From JACRGC01 sp041305345 (lineage in GTDB: Archaea > Micrarchaeota > Micrarchaeia > Norongarragalinales > SBBD01), in the NCBI GenBank assembly GCA_041305345.1, contig JBFYLP010000002.1, positions 1 through 64,000 of the forward strand: DNA of 64,000 bases. The letters run 5' to 3'. Positions within the stretch are counted from its first letter, which is position 1. Every line of letters starts with the position of its first letter. A program made the position numbers and the translations under genes. Under the pieces are notes generated by a model, which had not been told where the DNA came from, searched no databases, and worked only from the letters and a program-made list of their open reading frames with translations. Shown here in pieces: positions 17,107 to 26,176 of this stretch.

Positions 17107-17184
17107 GGCCGTTTAAAACCATTTCCATCCCTCAGGCAAAATGAACATGAAAGTTAATCCGGCCGTTTAAAATCATTTCCATCC
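17107..17184. promoter_or_regulatory. Divergent promoter with a duplicated 24-bp element
   Basis: Bases 17107-17130 and 17161-17184 are direct copies with one mismatch; each contains GGCCGTTTAAAA followed by CATTTCCATCC. The TATA core of the first copy lies about 25 bp from the minus-strand start at 17090, and that of the second about 27 bp from the nadM start at 17196. Both transcripts would be leaderless. Confidence 0.65.
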
Positions 17185-17195
17185 TATCTCTAATT

Positions 17196-17684
17196 ATGAA
17201 AACCGCATTGGTCATTGGCAGGTTCCAGCCCTTCCATAATGGGCATTTGGAAGCATTAAGGAAAATCATTAGGGAAAATGGCGCGTTGCTATTGGTGATT
17301 GGGAGCGCCCAGGAAAGCAGGACCGAAAAGAATCCGTTTACCGTTGGGGAGCGGATCGAAATGATCTCAAATTGCCTTCGGAATGAGGGATTGCTTTCAA
17401 TGACAAAATTGGTAACGCTAAATGATGAGAACGACCATTCACGATGGCTCAAACGCCTTCTTGAAATCGCAAAAACCGCGGATGTTGCCTACTCCGGCAA
17501 TTGGCTGGTGCAGCATTTGCTCAAAAACAGGTTAAAAGTGCAGAAGATGACCTCGAGCGTAAAAATATCCGCCACGGAGATAAGGAGGATGATCCGTTCC
17601 AAGGACCCGAAATGGAAACAATTCGTGCCTCCGGCAATAATTAGCTGCTTGGTCAAGGGACGTCTATTGAGGCACGTAACCTGA
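17196..17684 (+). CDS. nadM: Nicotinamide-nucleotide adenylyltransferase, archaeal type
   Basis: Joins NMN and ATP to NAD+. The nucleotidyltransferase signature GRFQPFHNGH (8-17) binds ATP, and the second motif ISATEIRRMI (124-133) matches the archaeal ISxTxxR pattern. The length of 162 residues is usual. The start follows a TATA box by about 27 bp. It is divergent from the YdjM-like gene and convergent with the XTP pyrophosphatase gene. Confidence 0.92.
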   Translation: MKTALVIGRFQPFHNGHLEALRKIIRENGALLLVIGSAQESRTEKNPFTVGERIEMISNCLRNEGLLSMTKLVTLNDENDHSRWLKRLLEIAKTADVAYSGNWLVQHLLKNRLKVQKMTSSVKISATEIRRMIRSKDPKWKQFVPPAIISCLVKGRLLRHVT

Positions 17685-17690
17685 ACGGTC

Positions 17691-18254
17691 CTATTTCCTA
17701 AGGAACCAGGCCGCAAACTTCCTAAGCGCCTTTGCACGGTGGGAAAATTCCGCCTTTTCCGCCTTATCCATCCTGCTGATCCTCTTTGCCTTCCCCTCCG
17801 GGATAAAAAACGCCTCATACGGCAGTTTTTGGTTCCTGAATGCGGGGGAATCTGGAGCTTTTGTTATGGTGCCCCTGCAAATCCCAACAAAGGTTTTAAT
17901 GTTTTTTCCGTCGTGGTAGGCAACCACCGTCTTGAAATGGGCGCCACGATCCTTTCCCCTAAGCAAACGCAGCAATCCCCCGTAACCCATTGCCTTGAAG
18001 ATGAATGCAGGGAATACACCGGGGAAATTCACATACGCGTTGAAATATACGCCCGTATCCTCTGCGATAACGGGTTTTTTTATGGCCAAGAACGCGGATT
18101 TGGCCTTTTCGATTGCAATCCTCTCCTGATCCTCAGATCTGATTTCATTTAGCTCCATTTCGGCAGGAATCACTTTTATTCGCACCCTTCCCAAAATCTG
18201 CCTTGCCTCCGCGATTTTTTCCGGGTTTGAGCTTGCAAAATGGATGGTTTTCAT
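17691..18254 (-). CDS. rdgB: XTP/dITP pyrophosphatase (Ham1/RdgB family)
   Basis: Removes non-canonical purine triphosphates from the nucleotide pool. Motifs in order are FASSNPEKIAEA at the N-terminus, EDTGVYFNAYVNFPGVFPA in the centre and FSHRAKALRKF near the end, all typical of the Ham1 family. The ATG at 18254 has GGTG 8 nt upstream, giving 187 residues; a longer frame from 18311 would overlap the ATPase gene. It follows the ATPase on the same strand and may be cotranscribed. Confidence 0.9.
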   Translation of the reverse strand: MKTIHFASSNPEKIAEARQILGRVRIKVIPAEMELNEIRSEDQERIAIEKAKSAFLAIKKPVIAEDTGVYFNAYVNFPGVFPAFIFKAMGYGGLLRLLRGKDRGAHFKTVVAYHDGKNIKTFVGICRGTITKAPDSPAFRNQKLPYEAFFIPEGKAKRISRMDKAEKAEFSHRAKALRKFAAWFLRK

Positions 18255-18303
18255 CTTTACGACACCGGCATATCTCTCGATTCGGCTGCCATACGCGTGA
18301 ATT

Positions 18304-21054
18304 TCAAGCAAGCCGCCCCGTCTTCCTGAAATGAGTGTAATGCTTTGCCACTTCCCCTAAGATGAAAATTGAGGATCCGACCATCAGGATCGCTAGCCAA
18401 TCAGCTGCGGATAATGGCACCGTCTTGAACACTGCCTCGAGCACGCCCGTCTGGACTATTGCAACCTGCGCAACAAGGCCCAGGATCACTGCGGCAAAAA
18501 GGAACCTGTTTTTCAAGACGCCAACGGATACGAGCAATTCCCTGCCGGTATGCCAGCTCATTGCAAGGAAAAGCTGGAAGAAAATGATGGTGCTGAATGC
18601 AACCGTCCTCGCTTTTTCCAAGCCATCATTTAGGTTGACATACCAAAACAGCCCAAGAGTGCCAATTGCCATCAATATGCCAATGAAGGCGAGCCTTTTT
18701 ACCTCTGCATCAGAGATCAGCGGCTCGCCTGGATTCCTCGGCCTGCGGGCCATGATGTCCAAAGCCTTGGTATCCGCTGCGAGCGCAAGCGCAGGCAGGG
18801 CATCTGTTGCAAGGTTCATCCAAAGGATTTGTATGGGAATTAGGGGTGAATCCCAGCCAAGCAAAATCGCAACGAGGATTACGAGTACCTCGCCGATGTT
18901 GCAGGAAAGCAGGTATTTTACTGCCTTCATAATGTTGTCGAATACTATCCTGCCCTCCTCGACCGCAGCCACGATGGATGCGAAATTGTCGTCCGTAATC
19001 ACCATATCGGCGCTTTCCTTGGCAACGTCCGTCCCGGTAATCCCCATCGCAACCCCGATGTCGGATTTTTTTATTGCAGGCGCATCATTGACGCCATCTC
19101 CCGTCATTGCCACTATCTCGCCCTTCTTTTGCAATGCGGCTACGATCCTAAGCTTGTGTTCCGGGGAGACCCTTGCGTAAACCGCAACGTTGCCAACGAT
19201 TTTTTCGAATTCGGCATCCGTTAGCTCTTCCAGTTTCCTTCCTGTAAGTATCAGGTCCTTCCTTTCATCATACATCCCAAGTTCCTTCGCTACCGCTCTT
19301 GCCGTCAAATCATTGTCGCCAGTAATCATGACTGCCTTTATTCCCGCCTTCTTGCAGATGGCAATTGCCTCCCTGGCCTCCTGCCTTGGCGAATCCATCA
19401 TCGCCATCAAACCCACGAATACGAGCTCGTTTTCGATCTCGCCGATCTTGAATCCCTTAATCGACTTGTCCCTTATCATTTTGAACGCAAAACCCAGGAC
19501 CCTAAGGCCCTCGGATGCGAAGGAGGCATTCTTTTTCAGAATGACTGCCTTCCCATCGCTGGTAAGCTTTTCGATTTTGCCATTTCTCATCGTGTAGCCG
19601 CATTTTTCAACAAGCATTTCGGGTGCTCCCTTGGTGTATGCGATCTTACCCGCCTCCTCCTCCTCGTAAATTACGGTCATCATCTTCCTACTCGAATCGA
19701 AGGGCAGTTCCTCAAGTTTCCTACGGCTCCTCCTTTCGAGCGAATAATCGATCCCCGCCTTTTTTGCTGCAACCAGCAGGCACGCTTCTGTGGGATCGCC
19801 AATGATGCTGCTGCTTTCTGCAAGTGCAGCATTATTGCAAAGGATTGCCGAGTTGAGGAGCTCGGTTAGGTTGGGTTCTTGCAACGGGCTTGGTATCCTC
19901 TTCCCCGTACTATCCAAAAATTCCCCGATGGCCTCGTAACCCTGCCCCGATATTCCAAAATCCCTCCTGTTCGTGAACACCTTCCTGACAGTCATCTCGT
20001 TTTTCGTGAGCGTTCCAGTCTTGTCCGAGCAGATTATGGTAGAAGAACCCAGCCCTTCGGCAGCAGGAAGCCTTCTGATGATCGAATTCCTCTTTGCCAT
20101 CCTTTGCACGCCTATCGCAAGCGCAATGGTCACAACCGCCGGAAGCCCTTCCGGTATTGCTGCCACGGCCAAGCTTACGGCAATGAGGAACATATCGACA
20201 ATTATCTTTATGGTAACCCCCGCGCCCGCAACGCTCCTCCCAATTCCAACGATGAATACCAAAATTGTTGCAGCTATAGCTAACTTTCCAAGCTGCTTTC
20301 CAAGGGATTCCAATTTGACTTGCAAGGGCGTTTGTTCATCCTCAATTTCCTGCACAAGGTTTGCGATCCTCCCTATTTCAGTGCTTTCGCCAGTGAAGCA
20401 TACAACTGCCCTGGCAGAACCCGCAGTTACAAGGGTGCTCATGAACACCATGTTGTTACGGTCGTTGATCACCATCTTATACTCCACAATGGAAAGCGCA
20501 TCCTTTTGTGCAGGCGCGCTTTCACCGGTAAGGCTCGCCTCTGAAACCTCCAGGTTGTGCGCCTCGATAAGGCGGGCATCAGCTGGCACCTTGTCGCCCT
20601 CACTTAGCAGGATGATGTCCCCCGGAACAAGGTCGGATGTCGCTATCTCCCTCTCCTTCCCATCCCGGAGCACTTTCGCCTTGGGCTGGATTAATTTCCT
20701 TAGCGCTTCTATTGCCTTTCCCGCGTTATATTCCTGGTAGACGCCAATTACCGCATTGATGAATACGATCGCAAGAATGGCAACAGAATCGATGTATTCG
20801 CCCTCATTCGTAAGGAATGTCGTTGCAGCTGAGATGATGGCTGCTGCTATCAGCAATAAAATGACAAAATCCTTGAACTCGCCAATGAACATGTCCAAAA
20901 CGGTTCGTTTCTTCCGCTCCTTCAGCACGTTATTGCCATATTGCTTCAATCTTTCGGCTGCTTCCTTTGCATTCAACCCTTCGGTTCCCGAACCCAGCTT
21001 TTTCAAGGCTTCGGCTGCACTGATTGAGTAATAATTGGCCCCTGCGTTTGGCAT
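18304..21054 (-). CDS. P-type cation-transporting ATPase, Ca2+ type (P2A)
   Basis: A 916-residue P-type ATPase with N-terminal cation-ATPase domain, actuator motif TGES (176-179), AAIPEGLP in M4 (298-305; the Glu is a Ca2+ ligand in SERCA), phosphorylation motif DKTGT with D344, KGAPE nucleotide domain motif and TGDGVNDAPA hinge. C-terminal M5-M10 include ILWMNLATDALPALALA, characteristic of SERCA/PacL pumps. It probably exports Ca2+ or Mn2+ from the cytosol; the exact ion is not proven. The TATA-like CTATTATAAAT near 21083-21095 precedes it. Confidence 0.92.
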   Translation of the reverse strand: MPNAGANYYSISAAEALKKLGSGTEGLNAKEAAERLKQYGNNVLKERKKRTVLDMFIGEFKDFVILLLIAAAIISAATTFLTNEGEYIDSVAILAIVFINAVIGVYQEYNAGKAIEALRKLIQPKAKVLRDGKEREIATSDLVPGDIILLSEGDKVPADARLIEAHNLEVSEASLTGESAPAQKDALSIVEYKMVINDRNNMVFMSTLVTAGSARAVVCFTGESTEIGRIANLVQEIEDEQTPLQVKLESLGKQLGKLAIAATILVFIVGIGRSVAGAGVTIKIIVDMFLIAVSLAVAAIPEGLPAVVTIALAIGVQRMAKRNSIIRRLPAAEGLGSSTIICSDKTGTLTKNEMTVRKVFTNRRDFGISGQGYEAIGEFLDSTGKRIPSPLQEPNLTELLNSAILCNNAALAESSSIIGDPTEACLLVAAKKAGIDYSLERRSRRKLEELPFDSSRKMMTVIYEEEEAGKIAYTKGAPEMLVEKCGYTMRNGKIEKLTSDGKAVILKKNASFASEGLRVLGFAFKMIRDKSIKGFKIGEIENELVFVGLMAMMDSPRQEAREAIAICKKAGIKAVMITGDNDLTARAVAKELGMYDERKDLILTGRKLEELTDAEFEKIVGNVAVYARVSPEHKLRIVAALQKKGEIVAMTGDGVNDAPAIKKSDIGVAMGITGTDVAKESADMVITDDNFASIVAAVEEGRIVFDNIMKAVKYLLSCNIGEVLVILVAILLGWDSPLIPIQILWMNLATDALPALALAADTKALDIMARRPRNPGEPLISDAEVKRLAFIGILMAIGTLGLFWYVNLNDGLEKARTVAFSTIIFFQLFLAMSWHTGRELLVSVGVLKNRFLFAAVILGLVAQVAIVQTGVLEAVFKTVPLSAADWLAILMVGSSIFILGEVAKHYTHFRKTGRLA

Positions 21055-21106
21055 TTGTAATCGCTATTAGGTAAAATGCCCGATTTATAATAGTTTTCGG
21101 GCGGCA

Positions 21107-21919
21107 TCATCTAGGCTTACTTAGCAATTGGCCCAATTCCCCCCCCCGTGCAATAAACCATCGGCGGATTTTAGCCGCCGATTTTAGCTCGGACATGCTC
21201 AACCCGTATTTTGGCGAAATCCTTGCCTTCCTTATTATTTTGAACCCAAGACCGCGATAAAGGTCGACCAAATCCGGCGTATGCCCTCCCCCCTGCGTGG
21301 AAAAGACGTTTCCCTCCCTCAAAAGCCTTCCAATTCTAAGGGCCTGGGAAGCATTACGCCGAATCTGCAAGACCTCCTTTTCAATCCTTGTTTTTGGGAC
21401 ATTAGCAAAAAGCTTCCTCACCAGCGGGTTATCCGTATACGCACTGGAGTAATGTTTATTGGCCCCAATGGCCTTCAAATAATCCCGGGCATCGTATTTG
21501 GTTGGGTCGGGAAGGTCGGCGGTTGTCGCTTTCATTCCCCGTTTCTCAAACCTCTTGAGGTAAATGGGCTGCAATCTCTGTTCGAGAGCAGCAATTGGGA
21601 ATTCCTTCCCACTTATGCCCATCCTGTCCATTATCCTCTTCCAGGATGCGGTCCCCCTTGCTAACTGGAAGTCGTGGCTGTCCCCAAAAAAAGCTATCCT
21701 GCGGCGTTTACCCCCGAATATCCCTTCCATCACGAAAAAATTCGGTTCCCTTCTTGCAATTGTCCGCGCCGTGTCCAAGTTAAGCGCATCCATCCTGAAT
21801 TTGTCACCGTTGGATGCCCGGACATCGTAGAAGTAGGCTTTCCGCTCGCCATCATACCCGAACTTGACCCTTGTTGGCACCCCGGCTTCCAACAAATCCG
21901 GTTTCCTTGGCATCGTCAT
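21107..21919 (-). CDS. Protein of unknown function, possibly TraB/ChaN-like
   Basis: Not firmly recognised; 270 residues, soluble, basic. Two features recall TraB/GumN-type folds: IAFFGDSHDFQLARG, an early strand ending in G-D-S-H, and a late GGGHTPDLVDLYRGLGFKI where a His-Gly turn is followed by a helix and strand, as in the TraB C-terminal motif. The resemblance is by eye and weak. The C-terminus is rich in Arg/Lys. The TATA-like CACATTTATTATGG at about 21940-21953 suggests a start at 21919 (ATG); ATG 21913 is also in frame. Confidence 0.5.
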   Translation of the reverse strand: MTMPRKPDLLEAGVPTRVKFGYDGERKAYFYDVRASNGDKFRMDALNLDTARTIARREPNFFVMEGIFGGKRRRIAFFGDSHDFQLARGTASWKRIMDRMGISGKEFPIAALEQRLQPIYLKRFEKRGMKATTADLPDPTKYDARDYLKAIGANKHYSSAYTDNPLVRKLFANVPKTRIEKEVLQIRRNASQALRIGRLLREGNVFSTQGGGHTPDLVDLYRGLGFKIIRKARISPKYGLSMSELKSAAKIRRWFIARGGELGQLLSKPR

Positions 21920-21978
21920 CAATAAAAGTACTGAACCACTCCATAATAAATGTGCATTAATGTTGAATCGCAGCCTTT

Positions 21979-22908
21979 CTACCCTTCTCCTCCCTTGGCA
22001 ATTTCATTCCTGCTCTTCCAAAAGAAATAGCCGATGATTGCTATGGTTGCAATGGGGGAGAACCAATTTGGGATGTGGCCGCCGAATGCATCCCAAATCA
22101 TCACTGAACCAAGAACAAGGATGGAGTACATCGCGCCGTTCTTCAGGTACTTGTATTTCTGCACGTTTTCGACATTCCGAATCGTAAACTCCCGCACAAC
22201 GAAAGCCCCAATCCCATTTCCCAGCAGGATTAGGGGCACCGAAAGCGTGAATGCGAAAGCGCCAATCACCCCATCTATGGAAAAGCTCGCATCGATCACC
22301 TCCAGGTAGAGGATTTTGCTCCAATCCGACATTTTGCTGCTTCCATCGAGCATTTCCTTCTCCTTTACTTCGGCGTTTTGCCTAAAGCCGTGCACTATGA
22401 AGAAAGCTGTTGAGCCGACAACCGCGGAAAACGCCATCAGCGGGTTGATTTGTATCGCTTCCCAGGTGATTAATGCAAGAAGGACCGAAACAACCGCGTA
22501 GAACCAAACGCCCTGCTCCTGGAAGAATTTCTCCCCGCAGAGGCCGAAATTCTTGTGCTCCAGGAAGAGCCAGTGGAAGAACAGGAAAATGAGGAATACG
22601 CCTCCCCCAACAAGGAGAAGGGGCGCAGAGCTTTCAATCGCGGCTATTACCGCTGGGTCCGAACTGAAGGTCGCAGTCAAGGCGCCCATTGGGCCTAGTT
22701 GGGGATTTGAAAAATAAACTATGGCAAGCGGGAGCAATCCCCTAATTAGGAATACCGCTATTAGGAGCCCCCAGAAGAGGAACCATCTCCTTGCCCACGG
22801 CGACATCTTCCGAAGTATCTCCGCATTGATCACGGCATTGTCAAAGCTGCTGACGGATTCGAATACGACAAGGCCAAGAATGGTTAGCAGTGCGAAAAAA
22901 ATATCCAT
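21979..22908 (-). CDS. TerC-superfamily integral membrane protein (DUF475)
   Basis: 309 residues, about eight membrane helices. The duplicated acidic motifs FESVSSFDNAV (first helix) and LEVIDASFSIDGVIG (about residue 200) are the paired ion-binding motifs of TerC/DUF475 proteins, linked elsewhere to metal export or tellurite resistance. Substrate is uncertain; manganese is plausible from related TerC proteins. A TATA-like CATTTTTAAAAT near 22924-22938 lies about 24 bp from the start, so it is probably leaderless. Confidence 0.82.
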   Translation of the reverse strand: MDIFFALLTILGLVVFESVSSFDNAVINAEILRKMSPWARRWFLFWGLLIAVFLIRGLLPLAIVYFSNPQLGPMGALTATFSSDPAVIAAIESSAPLLLVGGGVFLIFLFFHWLFLEHKNFGLCGEKFFQEQGVWFYAVVSVLLALITWEAIQINPLMAFSAVVGSTAFFIVHGFRQNAEVKEKEMLDGSSKMSDWSKILYLEVIDASFSIDGVIGAFAFTLSVPLILLGNGIGAFVVREFTIRNVENVQKYKYLKNGAMYSILVLGSVMIWDAFGGHIPNWFSPIATIAIIGYFFWKSRNEIAKGGEG

Positions 22909-22967
22909 AAGGAGAATTAGAAAGGCAATTTTAAAAATGGATCATGAAAAGGAATTCTGCGTTCATC

Positions 22968-23354
22968 CTATTTCCTTCCCTTCGCATGAAGCTTGCGGTT
23001 GCCATCGTTCATAAGCTTCCTTCCCTTCACGACGTTGAAATTCATCCTTTCCAGCTGCGCATACTTCTTCCTTTCCTCGATGTCTTCCTTCATCTGCTTT
23101 TGCCTGTTTTTCCTTATGGCAACTGCTTCCTCAACGTCCTCCGGGGAGAGCGAGTAAACGAAATAATTGGAGAAGGTGAGCGAGGAATGGCCCGTTTGCG
23201 CCTTGACGCTCTTCAAGTCCTCGGGGGAGGCGGTCTTTAGCACTACCGTTGAATTGCAGTCATTGCACACCTTGTGCTTCTGGCTTGCATCCCAAACCTG
23301 CTTCGCGCTGCAGCTGCCGCACTTGACAACGAAAACCTTTATTGAGTCATTCAT
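22968..23354 (-). CDS. Small zinc-ribbon protein with charged C-terminus
   Basis: 128 residues, family not identified. Residues 8-35 form a zinc ribbon: VVKCGSCSAKQ...HKVCNDCNSTV (two C-x2-C pairs 17 residues apart). The remainder is highly charged and helical (EDVEEAVAIRKNRQKQMKEDIEERKKYAQLE is its core, positions about 71-101), then basic. GGTGGG precedes the ATG. An RNA- or ribosome-associated role is plausible from composition but not shown. The gap 23355-23544 holds a strong AATATATATA near 23424-23433 and no convincing gene. Confidence 0.65.
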   Translation of the reverse strand: MNDSIKVFVVKCGSCSAKQVWDASQKHKVCNDCNSTVVLKTASPEDLKSVKAQTGHSSLTFSNYFVYSLSPEDVEEAVAIRKNRQKQMKEDIEERKKYAQLERMNFNVVKGRKLMNDGNRKLHAKGRK

Positions 23355-23544
23355 TTTCCCACCTGAAGCTAATTAGAATAAAGGCAAATTAACCACTGAC
23401 CAGCAGTATATTATTGTTGCTCCAATATATATACCTTGCGAATAACCCCCACCATAGTATAACGAAAAATGAGAACTACACCAATTATTGTGCTTCCTTG
23501 CTAAAATAGGTGTCGTTTAACTTAACCAATTCCTGCTTGCAGCC

Positions 23545-24033
23545 TTATTCGTCCTTCAACCTCAATTTCAACCCCTGCCCTGCTTTTCCAATTGCATTCT
23601 TAAATGATGCTGCAGCCTCCTGCGGCAAGCGGCATCCGAAGCGTTCGCCATCCGATGTTAGCACGATCACCTCAGTCATCCGGATGTCGTCAGTTGCAAG
23701 CGACACTTCAATTTCCTTGATTTCATTCCAAGGAGCGCTCCTGAAGGCAAGTTGGCCTGCCTGCGCTTCCAAGGCAGGCAATTGCATCCCTTCCTCCTTC
23801 ACCAGCAATTCCTTATCGGGCTTAAGTATGCTTTTGACGAAGAATGCCAATACGAGCAAAGCGACAATGCCCGCGAAGACAACTGCAAGCGCATAGAGCA
23901 TCTCCAATCTTCCTGCAAGTAGGCGTTGGCTAAAGTCATATGCGCTATATGCGAGTACGGAGCTAAAGCAAATGAGCACGAATATGCTAAATGCGGGATT
24001 CCTCTCCCTCCACAAAATGCCTGTTTCCATCAT
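23545..24033 (-). CDS. Membrane protein with C-terminal PH-like domain
   Basis: 162 residues of unknown function. Two membrane helices (about 15-31 and 43-66) precede a soluble part with a beta-rich pattern: LLVKEEGMQLPA, WNEIKEIEVSL, EVIVLTSDGERFGCRL and a final helix. This resembles short bacterial PH (bPH) domains attached to two helices, a by-eye assignment. A TATA-like TGTTAAAAAATAAC at 24054-24066 is about 27 bp from the ATG, so the transcript is probably leaderless. Confidence 0.6.
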   Translation of the reverse strand: MMETGILWRERNPAFSIFVLICFSSVLAYSAYDFSQRLLAGRLEMLYALAVVFAGIVALLVLAFFVKSILKPDKELLVKEEGMQLPALEAQAGQLAFRSAPWNEIKEIEVSLATDDIRMTEVIVLTSDGERFGCRLPQEAAASFKNAIGKAGQGLKLRLKDE

Positions 24034-24151
24034 AATAAACCCTTTACTGAGGGGTTATTTTTTAACATTCCGGGCCGCTTTTCGTCCGTTTTCTTTGCAT
24101 ATGAACGCTCTTTATTAACCTTTTTTACATCAATTCTGGGAGGCGATTGGA

Positions 24152-24787
24152 ATGTTTAGGGAAATCTTCAACAAGCTTATCATTCTGATTTTGGTAGTGG
24201 TTGTGGTCTTTGGCGGCATCCTCATATTCAATTCCATCAAGCCGCAGGCGGAATACTCGCCTACGGCAAGCCTCCAGCCAACTATCACGGTCGGAATAGT
24301 AACCACGGGTGGGAAAATGGCAGTAGAGAAGGGGGATACGGTTTCAGTTAGGTACTTGGGCTCTCTTGAGGACGGAACGGTTTTCGATACCAATATCGTG
24401 GAGGAGGCGAAGAAAGCAAACCTTTTCCATTCGGACAATCCCTATTCCGGCCTGGATTTTAAGGCTGGTGCAGGCCAGATGATAAAGGGCTTCGATAATG
24501 CGGTAATCGGGATGAAGGAAGGCGAGACCAAGTCGATCAAGATCCCGCCTGCAGAGGCATATGGCGCATATGACCCAACGCTTGTAAAGGAATTCCCCAA
24601 AGCCGATTTGGAGCAGGCCGGGATAACCCCCTCGGTTGGCCTTAGGATTGGCACGCAATCCGGGCTTGCTGGAAACATCACAGCAATCAATGGCCCAAAC
24701 GTCACCATTGATTTCAACCACTTCCTGGCCGGAAAGACGCTGAATTTCAAGATCACGGTCGAGAAGATAACAAAGCCCGCAAAATAG
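24152..24787 (+). CDS. Membrane-anchored FKBP-type peptidyl-prolyl isomerase
   Basis: An N-terminal helix (residues 8-27) anchors an external FKBP domain that catalyses prolyl isomerisation and probably assists folding of exported proteins. The FKBP core runs from KGDTVSVRYLGSLEDGTVFDTN through GAGQMIKGFDNAVIGMKEGE and the IPPAEAYGAYDP loop, and includes an inserted-in-flap (IF) segment followed by DFNHFLAGKTLNF as in archaeal long-type/SlyD-like FKBPs. GGGAGG lies upstream of the ATG. It is cut off from aRF1 by 118 bp. Confidence 0.9.
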   Translation: MFREIFNKLIILILVVVVVFGGILIFNSIKPQAEYSPTASLQPTITVGIVTTGGKMAVEKGDTVSVRYLGSLEDGTVFDTNIVEEAKKANLFHSDNPYSGLDFKAGAGQMIKGFDNAVIGMKEGETKSIKIPPAEAYGAYDPTLVKEFPKADLEQAGITPSVGLRIGTQSGLAGNITAINGPNVTIDFNHFLAGKTLNFKITVEKITKPAK

Positions 24788-24905
24788 CCTAAATTTGCCG
24801 CCCCCGCATCCCGCATTTACTTTCCCCTTTTTTGATTCCCGAGCCTAAGCCCGCAGGTATTTTAACGCTGCGATTTTAGAATAATAAGTCCGACGGGTCG
24901 TTAGA

Positions 24906-26123
24906 ATGAGCCAGCACAGCAAGGAGATGTATGAATTCAAGAAGCAGCTAAAGGCGCTTAGGGATTTCCAGGGGAAGGGCACCGAGCTCATCTCCCTATA
25001 CATCGGGCCCAATATGCAGATATCTGACTTCACGGCAAAACTACGGGATGAATTCGGCCAGGCATCAAACATCAAGAGCAAAACCACGCAGAAAAACGTA
25101 CAGGGCGCAATTGAGCGGGTAATGCAGTATTTAAAGGTGCTAGGCCACAAGGCGCCTCCAAGCGGGATTGCAATTTTCGCCGGCAACATCTCCGAACAGG
25201 AGGGGAAATCCGACATCCAGCTTTTTTCCATTTTCCCCCCCCAGCCATTGACCACCTCTTTCTACAGGTGCGAATCCTCCTTCCAAATAGTGCCATTGGA
25301 GGAGATGCTCGAACAAATTGGCTCCTATGGCCTTGTTGTGCTTGATGGGAAGGAAGCCACAGTTGCAATCCTGAAGGGCAAAAGTTACAAGGTAATCCGC
25401 ACGCTCACCTCAACCGCCCACCAGAAGGTGATGAAGGGCGGCCAATCCGCAGCAAGGTTCCAGCGGATCCACGAGGAGGTTGTCGAGGTCTACTATAAGC
25501 GTATCGGCGAGGCAATGGATGCATTCCTCGAGCAGAAGAATTTCAAGGGCGTCATTGTCGGAGGCCCGGGGCCCGCGAAGGAGGATTTCATGCGCTTAAA
25601 ACCATTCAATTACCAGCTGAAAGTGCTGGGCGTTGTTGATACGGGCTACACCGACGAGTTTGGCATAAGGGAAATCCTCGAGAAATCCGCCGACCTGATA
25701 CACGAACAGGAAGCAATCAAGGAGAAGAAGCTGCTTGGCGATTTCATGCGCGCTGTTTCAACTGATGGGCTAGCGACTTATGGTTATGCCGAGATAAAAG
25801 AAGCACTGGAGAAGAACCAGATTGCAAAACTTTTAGTAACCGAGGATATGGATCTCCACCTGCTTAAAATCAGCTGCCTGCAATGCGGCAACGAGGAGGA
25901 AAAAGTGTACGAAGGCAACATGCATACGGTTGATTCCGAGCTCAAATGCTCCAAATGCAATTCAAAATGCCGCTTGCTTTCCGAAAAGGACCTTCTGACC
26001 GAGCTGCAGGACATTGCGGCTGCGAAGGGGGTCGAAATCGAGATGGTCTCGCAGGAAACAGTTGAAGGGGAGCAATTCTTCGCCACCTTCCACGGGCTGG
26101 GGGCGTTTCTTCGTTACAAATAG
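24906..26123 (+). CDS. prf1: Peptide chain release factor aRF1
   Basis: Recognises all three stop codons and triggers peptide release. Stop-codon recognition motifs NIKS (55-58) and YxCxxxF (Y120-F126) and the catalytic GGQ (178-180) are intact. The C-terminal domain contains a zinc-binding part with CLQCGNEEEK and CSKCNSKC. At 405 residues it matches archaeal aRF1. Primase follows after a short gap. Confidence 0.95.
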   Translation: MSQHSKEMYEFKKQLKALRDFQGKGTELISLYIGPNMQISDFTAKLRDEFGQASNIKSKTTQKNVQGAIERVMQYLKVLGHKAPPSGIAIFAGNISEQEGKSDIQLFSIFPPQPLTTSFYRCESSFQIVPLEEMLEQIGSYGLVVLDGKEATVAILKGKSYKVIRTLTSTAHQKVMKGGQSAARFQRIHEEVVEVYYKRIGEAMDAFLEQKNFKGVIVGGPGPAKEDFMRLKPFNYQLKVLGVVDTGYTDEFGIREILEKSADLIHEQEAIKEKKLLGDFMRAVSTDGLATYGYAEIKEALEKNQIAKLLVTEDMDLHLLKISCLQCGNEEEKVYEGNMHTVDSELKCSKCNSKCRLLSEKDLLTELQDIAAAKGVEIEMVSQETVEGEQFFATFHGLGAFLRYK

Positions 26124-26147
26124 CAATGGCATCAAGCCTGAATATCG

Positions 26148-26156
26148 TTTTAAATA
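26148..26156 (+). promoter_or_regulatory. TATA box deciding the priS start
   Basis: TTTTAAATA is centred 25 bp before the ATG at 26177. Transcription would begin at that codon, so the in-frame ATG at 26126, upstream of the box, is probably not used. Confidence 0.6.
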
Positions 26157-26176
26157 GCCTGATTCCTAATTTCTCC

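Noticed and set aside
18362..19180. 272-codon open frame on the plus strand
   Set aside because: It is fully antisense to the P-type ATPase gene, which has all family motifs; the translation is Ser/Ile-rich and typical of an antisense shadow.
23469..23504. Tiny plus-strand frame of 11 codons after a strong AT-rich TATATATA region
   Set aside because: Too short and not supported by a ribosome-binding site; the TATA-like stretch may serve the minus-strand zinc-ribbon gene instead.
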